In this document: one piece after another, positions 59,222 through 64,000 of the stretch
Layout of the letters: the number at the start of each line of letters is the position of its first letter
Numbering within the stretch: the first letter of the stretch is position 1
NCBI GenBank assembly: GCA_030849465.1
Contig: JARVLF010000007.1
Span: 186,001-250,000, forward strand
Reading direction: 5' to 3'
Origin: Moesziomyces globuligerus
Lineage: Eukaryota; Basidiomycota; Ustilaginomycetes; Ustilaginales; Ustilaginaceae
DNA length: 64,000 nucleotides
The notes under the pieces: generated by a model
The model's database searches: none
What the model saw: the letters and a program-made list of their open reading frames with translations, nothing else
Told to the model about the DNA's origin: nothing
Translations under genes and position numbers: made by a program

Positions 59222-61013
59222 ATGGCGAACCCAGCCGCCGCCGCCGAGCCATCTGAAAAGCGCGAGCTTGAACACGAATCCGCCGCGCTGTCGTTATCGC
59301 CGTTGGAGCCTGGATCTAGTTTCATCGGCGCGTCACCTGCCGACAATGCGCCAAAGCGTCCGCGACGGGCCGTCGCCACTGCCGAAGACGCGAAGCCGGC
59401 CGCGCCAGAACCGGCAGCAAACGAAGTCACCATCTTGCCTGGGCTTCACCTGCCGCTCAACGAAGACGTCCTACGCAGCTTCTTCCAGTACGCCTACGAT
59501 CGTCACGCCGTCTTCGTCCAACGCAAGCAGGGAAAGCCGCAGGAAGAGTGGACGCACGATCCCGTTCTGCGCTCCACCAAGTTCGCCAACATCTATCGCG
59601 TGCTTGACCGCTCGACGCAGTACGTGCTAACGCGCGTCGTTCAGGACGGTCCGCAGGAGCTGGATGAAGTCTGCTTCCGCATCTTGCTCTTTCGCTCCTT
59701 TGCGCGCATCAGCACCTACGAAGTCATCCGCACCGCGCTCCGTGGCCCTCCCACCTTGGCCTCCTTCTCGCCCACCGCCTACGAAAACATCCTCATGCCC
59801 CACATCGGCGCAGGCAACCCCGTCTACGGCAGCTCGTACTTCATCCCGGCCCCGAGAGAGTTCAGGACAAAGTATCCGTACCAGTCTACACTTCGGCTTG
59901 TGGCGCTCATGATACGCACAGGCTTGCCCCGAAGACTCTCGGAACTCCACCACATGCGAGACGCCCATGCGCTACTCACGTCTTTCCCAAGCTTAGGCCC
60001 GTTCTTGGCCATGCAGTAAGTACCCTCGTTCAGCGCTCGAATCTTTCTGGAGCCAAGACACTGACTTCCTGCTGCCGATCGATGCAACGCACAGGCTTCT
60101 GTTGGATCTCAATCTGTCCGAGCACTTTGACTTTAGCGAGGAGGAGTTCGCCGCGTGCGGGCCCGGGTCGCGCCGGTGTCTGGTGGACATCTTTGGCAAG
60201 TACGTCTCGGGCTTTGAGCTGGAAGCCATGCGCTGGCTGCAGCGCGAGCAGGAGCTCTACTGGGCCAAATACGGCATCACCGACATCCCACACCTCTGCC
60301 CGGCGCGCAAGCCGGGTCTCAGCGTCGTCGACATCGAGCACACGCTGTGCGAAGTGTTCAAGTATCGCCGTGCCAAGGAGCGCATGGACACGCAGGGACG
60401 CGCCTCGGTACGCGGGTCCAAGCGTGGGCGGCGAGGTCGGGGCGCCGCGCGCGCCGTTTCCGCCGCACCCGTGCGTGGGATCAAGCAGGAGGAAGAGGAC
60501 GGGTTGGACGGGCTCGACTTTGAGCGGATCCGGAGCAACGGCTCTTCGACGTCGGGGCAGGACAAGGTCAAGAGCTTTGTGCCGACGGGCGAGGTGGTGA
60601 CGGGCGAGCTGCCGGCCAAGTGGCTGATTCCGCGTCCGCCCGAGCAGTACGAGCGTCCGCCGCCCGTCGACCGGAGCGAGGACGTGTACGAGGTGTCGCA
60701 CATCGTCGCCATGACGCCGACGCAGTCCAAGTGCCTTGTGCGCTGGAAGGGCTTCGGGCCCGAAGATGATACGTGGGAGTACTACGACGAGCTCGTTAAC
60801 GGCGGCGCCAAGGAGGCGGTGGACGAGTACCTCAAATGGATCCGAACCGTCAAGGACGAGATCGAGGCCATGCTTGACGAGGAAAAGGCCAACAAGGACG
60901 CGCTCGAGTCCATGGCGGCCAGCACGCTCGTGGGCGACGTTGCCGACCGCAAGCCTTCGACGCATGCAGCGGCGCTACCGTTTGCCAACATTCCGTTGGC
61001 GTTGCCGTTGTAA
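59222..61013 (+). CDS. 5-hmdU DNA kinase/aGPT-pyrophosphorylase-superfamily domain fused to a chromodomain
   Basis: Exons 59222-60015 and 60095-61013, 570 residues. After a disordered N-terminus with a basic KRPRR patch, residues ~80-355 match the alpha-glutamyl/putrescinyl-thymine pyrophosphorylase and 5-hydroxymethyl-dU DNA kinase superfamily: FFQYAYDRHAVFVQRKQG, WTHDPVLRSTKFANIYRVLD (20 residues) and CFRILLFRSFARISTYEVI. A basic RGSKRGRRGRG linker follows (about 370-380). The C-terminus has a chromodomain (about 461-515): DVYEVSHIV, CLVRWKGFGPEDDTWEYY, with cage aromatics Tyr463, Trp482 and Trp492. The 79-nt intron (donor GTAAGT, branch CACTGACTT, acceptor CACAG) joins LAMQ to LLLDLNLSEHFDF. 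Phage relatives modify 5-hydroxymethyluracil in DNA. Binding to methylated histone and action on DNA bases are inferences. Confidence 0.75.
60016..60094 (+). other. Intron of the chromodomain fusion gene
   Basis: 79 nt. If retained, translation stops at once (CAG then TAA), giving a 265-residue form without the chromodomain. Confidence 0.85.
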
Positions 61014-61078
61014 AGAAAACCATGTGCTGAAAGGGGTATATTGCATTGATCGTGCGAGGTGGTGCGGGACAACAGGGT

Positions 61079-61918
61079 TCAGGCGCACGAGTCGATGTTG
61101 TCGAGTTCTTCATCGTCCGCCTCGAGCTGTTGACGGAACCAGTAGGGAAGCGAGTCTTGGTCCGGAAAGGTGATGAGGTCTGTGTCGAACATCTCTACGA
61201 AGCGTTCGTTGGTGGCGCGTGCGCGGTTGCCTGCAAAGTGGCGATACTCGAGCAGGATGGTGGCGAAGTTCCAGCGCTGGAGCTTGCGGAGGCAGCCTAG
61301 GAGGACGCCGATCTCGTGGATGCCCGAGGTGTCTGTGACGAGCACGGGATGCGAGCTCTGCGTGAGGAGGATCTGGAGCGAGTCCTTGACGAGTTCCTCG
61401 GTCAGTGTCGGCGAACTGGACGAGGCGGTTTCGTAGGGTAGGCTCGGTGCGATGGGGGAGAAGGAATGTAAGAACGACAGATCCAGCCCGGTCTCATCGC
61501 CTGCGGCCTCGTGAGGAGGGGCAGCTGAGGTGATGGGTGTGGAGGCCCAACGTTTGAGGCCAAAGTGGAGGAACTTGATGCCGTTTTTCCTGCAGAAGGC
61601 CGTGAGGCTCGGCGGGGGCAATTCGGCGGTGAGCGAGAGGATGGTTCGGAGCTGCAGCGTGCGAAGGAACGAATGGTTGGCAGGCGAAGGCGTTGCGGAC
61701 CGGTAGATCTGCGGAGCTACCGAGGCGAACAGCGCCGGAGGCTCGACGACGGCAGCGGTGGGGATGGCCGCATGGCTCGTGTGGTGCGAGTGCGGCGTCG
61801 AATGGTGGTGCCGATGAGCATGCTGGCTTGAGCTCGCCCCAGTCGCATGAGAGCTCGCTGAAGAGGTGGAGGTGATGCTCTTGCCGTTGGAAGGCGGCGC
61901 AAGGTGCGTGCTCGACAT
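61079..61918 (-). CDS. Siw14/Oca-family tyrosine-phosphatase-like protein, catalytically dead (Oca6-like)
   Basis: A 279-residue protein. After a His/Ser-rich N-terminus (1-~60), the Siw14/Oca fold is visible: LFASVAPQIYRSATPSPANHSFLRTL, LRTILSLTAEL, IKFLHFGLKRW and a final GVLLGCLRKLQRWN. In active members the loop reads HCxxGKHRTG; here it is TDTSGIHEIG (residues 195-204), with Asp196 in place of the catalytic Cys and Glu202 in place of the Arg. It should not hydrolyse phosphoesters. Yeast Oca2/4/6 are comparable non-catalytic members of a complex with Siw14 and Oca1, connected to inositol-pyrophosphate metabolism. Converges with the chromodomain fusion gene; divergent from the SLX4-like gene. 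Confidence 0.82.
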   Translation of the reverse strand: MSSTHLAPPSNGKSITSTSSASSHATGASSSQHAHRHHHSTPHSHHTSHAAIPTAAVVEPPALFASVAPQIYRSATPSPANHSFLRTLQLRTILSLTAELPPPSLTAFCRKNGIKFLHFGLKRWASTPITSAAPPHEAAGDETGLDLSFLHSFSPIAPSLPYETASSSSPTLTEELVKDSLQILLTQSSHPVLVTDTSGIHEIGVLLGCLRKLQRWNFATILLEYRHFAGNRARATNERFVEMFDTDLITFPDQDSLPYWFRQQLEADDEELDNIDSCA

Positions 61919-62301
61919 GCCGCATCAGTTGCAAGACGATGCTTTGGCGGTCGGACGAGGTGGTGGAGCAAGAGCGGTCGAGTTGCACATGGACCCTGGC
62001 CAGCGACGGCTTCGGAACTCGGCCTTTCCTCCACCTTGTCACCTTCCTCCTTCCTCCTTCGCCCTTGCCTTTCACCTTGACGTGCTCTGGCTTCACCACT
62101 TGCCCACAGTTTCTCTTCATGCGCGAGGGTGCGCCGGTCACAGCTGAGCGATCATCTTCCACTGCTCCATTTTCGATGTGTTCGCCTTGCTTCACGTAGT
62201 GCACGCTGTCCGTCCGTTTGCGCATGCTACGCATCCTCGCGCCATACCGACAGCCAGCGCTGGCGACATGGCTCGGCCTGCACTACGCACCGCCAGCCTC
62301 G
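61919..62301. promoter_or_regulatory. Divergent promoter region, Oca-like / SLX4-like
   Basis: 383 bp with no separate gene. An in-frame ATG at 62224 would extend the SLX4-like protein by 26 residues. A C/T-rich stretch lies around 62025-62110. Confidence 0.45.
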
Positions 62302-63267
62302 ATGTCGAGACGGTCGAGCCGCCTTAGCGGTGGCAACACTCCCGGTCCATCCACATACAGCACGCGAGCCACGGTGAACTCGGCGACACGACCGCAGGCT
62401 GGGTCGGACGACTCGACGCCGTACTTTGAGGAATGGCCGACCGAGGCGCTGCAGGCCGAGGTCAAGCGCTACGGCTTCAAGGTCTCGCGCAAGCGCGCCA
62501 CACTCATAGACCAGCTCAAAGCAGTGTACGCCGCGCTCGATCGCTACAATACTGCCTACGAACCTCCCACCCATACGCACGCGGCGGCGATCCCAGAGGC
62601 TACGGTCCAGGAGACAAGAAAGCGCAAGCTCGTCTTGCCGTCCACCGCACCCTCAGTCGGAGACGTGGTCAAGGCTACCGGAAAGGGAAAGGGGAGGGGG
62701 AGGAAGAGTGATCCTTTCGAGCTCGTCTCGAGCTCGGACTCGTCGTCCTCGCAACCCGAAGCTGTAGCGACCATCGACGCGCACGACGAGACGGGCGATC
62801 TCACGGCGCAGTTGGAGCTCGAAGCGCTTTCTGCCACCGACGGCTCCCCGTCCCCCGCTTCCAATGCTTTCAACGACTCTGATGATGGGGATGGCTCGGA
62901 CGTTCCTCTATCGTCGCCGTCGAAGGCGCGGCCAAGACGATCCAGCGCTTCGTCCGATGACGTGCCTCTGGCTCTGCAAATGCAAGCCGAGCAAGAAGGG
63001 GAAGCTGAGCAAGGGGATGGAGAGGCGGTGGATCCTTCGCCCGTGCTGGCCCAAGTGATGACGGCTGCGATCCGCGCGGATGCAGATGTGTGGCGCCGCG
63101 TGCTGCGGTTCGAGCCGATCAGCTTCGACGAGTTTGTCAGCATCGCCACGAGGAATGCGCTGGCCATGGACACGGGCAAGAGCAAGGAGAAGCTGAGGAC
63201 TTGGCTGGACAGACAGTGCATCTGCTTCTACTCGGCCGAACTCACAGGCGCTCGCTCCAGGCACTGA
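62302..63267 (+). CDS. SLX4-like structure-specific endonuclease scaffold (short form)
   Basis: A 321-residue protein. Residues ~40-80 (FEEWPTEALQAEVKRYGFKV, then RKRATLIDQLKAVYAAL) resemble the SAP-like helical motif of fungal Slx4. A disordered Ser/Asp-rich middle follows. The last ~75 residues (ADVWRRVLRFEPISFDEF to WLDRQCICFYSAEL) match the conserved C-terminal domain through which Slx4 binds the GIY-YIG nuclease Slx1. Slx4 directs Slx1 and other nucleases to branched DNA during repair. It is much shorter than the usual 450-750 residues and lacks the N-terminal partner-binding regions. MSRRSSRLSGG at 62302 is the preferred start; 62224 (MLRILAPYRQ) is an alternative with a presequence-like look. 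Confidence 0.65.
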   Translation: MSRRSSRLSGGNTPGPSTYSTRATVNSATRPQAGSDDSTPYFEEWPTEALQAEVKRYGFKVSRKRATLIDQLKAVYAALDRYNTAYEPPTHTHAAAIPEATVQETRKRKLVLPSTAPSVGDVVKATGKGKGRGRKSDPFELVSSSDSSSSQPEAVATIDAHDETGDLTAQLELEALSATDGSPSPASNAFNDSDDGDGSDVPLSSPSKARPRRSSASSDDVPLALQMQAEQEGEAEQGDGEAVDPSPVLAQVMTAAIRADADVWRRVLRFEPISFDEFVSIATRNALAMDTGKSKEKLRTWLDRQCICFYSAELTGARSRH

Positions 63268-63705
63268 TGGACCCCGCAATCGGCCAGCGCTGTAACGCCA
63301 ATCACCAACGGGAGGGGTTTCCAGCAGCACGAAAACTCGGCAAGATGTAGCGCGCTTGCGGACCGATTCAAGACCAGAGAAGTCGGTTGATGGACTTCGC
63401 ACCCACACAGTGACGAGGCTTTCAGACTCGTCAAGATGACAAGAAAGTTCATCACGAGAATAGCGCCGTCCGACCGCTCCTTTTCACGATACGAAGTGCC
63501 ATCACCTGTTTGTTCGACTTTTGTCCTCAGTCATCGCACGCTCGTCATCATATGTGGGTCGAAGCGCTGAGATTCGGGGACCAAGCAAAGTAGCATCGAA
63601 TTGGACGCACAGCATCCAAAGCCATTTGACAGGCGCGCATCGAGCACGCCGGGATGGCTGGGAACGAAGACGAAAGCAACGAGTACTCAGGAGCGGCGAC
63701 GGATC
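63268..63705. other. Intergenic region between the SLX4-like gene and the right-edge gene
   Basis: 438 bp between convergent genes. No supported gene or element; it probably holds both 3' untranslated regions. Confidence 0.5.
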
Positions 63706-64000
63706 TTATGCGTGCGACTTGTGTTGGAGCAACCCGACCTGCTTGAGGCACGAGGTGAGCTTCTTGCGCTCGTCGCGGTCGAGCTTGGAGGGGGTAGCGA
63801 TGCAGACCTGCTTATCGTCGAGTTGGACGATGCCCTTCTTGTTGCGCTGGTGCTTTTCGACCGAGCCTTCGCGGAGCTGGCACTTGTAGTCGCAGTGTTC
63901 CTCGTCGTACTGCTCGTGCTCGTGACGCACCTGTTCGTCCTTGGATGCATCGTGTTCCTCACCGTCGCGCTTGCTGAGACCGTGGAGGCTGATCATGGGT
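63706..64000 (-). CDS. C-terminal part of a small Cys-containing protein, possibly secreted (runs off right edge)
   Basis: An open frame enters from the right edge and ends at TAA 63706-63708. From the first visible ATG (63996) it gives 96 residues; the frame is also open before it, so the start may lie outside. The sequence begins MISLHGLSKRDGEEHDASKD, with a Lys-Arg that could be a Kex2 cleavage site. Then comes a highly charged His/Glu/Lys-rich stretch with four cysteines (HCDYKCQL, QVCIATP, LTSCLKQ), a composition often seen in small secreted proteins. No family recognised. If the start is 63996 there is no signal peptide and the secretion idea fails. Confidence 0.5.
   Translation of the reverse strand, partial: PMISLHGLSKRDGEEHDASKDEQVRHEHEQYDEEHCDYKCQLREGSVEKHQRNKKGIVQLDDKQVCIATPSKLDRDERKKLTSCLKQVGLLQHKSHA

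Noticed and set aside
1..64000. CRISPR arrays, insertion sequences, rRNA, prophage or viral elements
   Set aside because: No direct-repeat arrays, terminal inverted repeats with transposase, rRNA motifs or viral genes were seen; the gene set is eukaryotic nuclear.

Overview
The window looks like nuclear DNA of a smut fungus (Ustilaginales, Basidiomycota). It is GC-rich, genes are mostly uninterrupted by introns, and the few introns are 67-89 nt with GTAAGT/GTACGT donors and CTGAC-type branch points. Several products are of kinds studied in Ustilago maydis (a Hok1-type Hook adapter and a Don3-type germinal-centre kinase). The species cannot be fixed from the sequence alone. I count about 28 protein-coding genes. 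I found no rRNA, no intact tRNA, no transposon and no CRISPR array.

Left part (1-22 kb): a SIKE/FGFR1OP2-like STRIPAK subunit (cut by the left edge) is head-to-head with a Hook endosome adapter. Then come inositol-3-phosphate synthase INO1, a secreted multicopper oxidase, the ER glucosyltransferase ALG10, a mitochondrial carrier, the H3K79 methyltransferase DOT1, a CaMKI-type kinase and a GCKIII/Don3-like kinase. About 3.8 kb (21.6-25.5 kb) has no credible gene but holds an E2F-like palindrome and an MCB box.

Middle (25-46 kb): a WD40 protein resembling TFIIIC subunit Tfc6/Sfc6, a two-WW-domain protein, the CCR4-NOT scaffold NOT1 with a polyglutamine tract, a secreted GH45/expansin-like protein with a membrane-anchor tail, a ChaN/Tiki-domain protein, and an Ede1/Eps15-type endocytic scaffold (three EH domains plus UBA).

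Right part (46-64 kb): a proteasome assembly chaperone (PSMG2/Add66) with an apparent frameshift shares a promoter with proteasome subunit beta2 (Pup1). These are followed by a mitochondrial branched-chain aminotransferase, RPB9, a Sel1-repeat protein, MED7, phosphoserine aminotransferase, a GGQ ribosome-rescue factor, a mitochondrial hydrolase-like protein, a fusion of a DNA-base-modification-type domain (5-hmdU DNA kinase/alpha-glutamyl-putrescinyl-thymine pyrophosphorylase superfamily) with a chromodomain, an Oca-type pseudophosphatase, an SLX4-like protein, and the 3' end of a cysteine-containing ORF with a Kex2-like site.

Most genes are housekeeping and lie in divergent or convergent pairs. 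The strongest candidate for an under-described system is the base-modification-domain/chromodomain fusion at 59.2-61.0 kb, which suggests a chromatin-targeted DNA-base chemistry. Four C-terminal or internal gene structures were re-derived by hand: MED7, Pup1, the chromodomain fusion (all introns), and PSMG2 (an intron plus a homopolymer frameshift).
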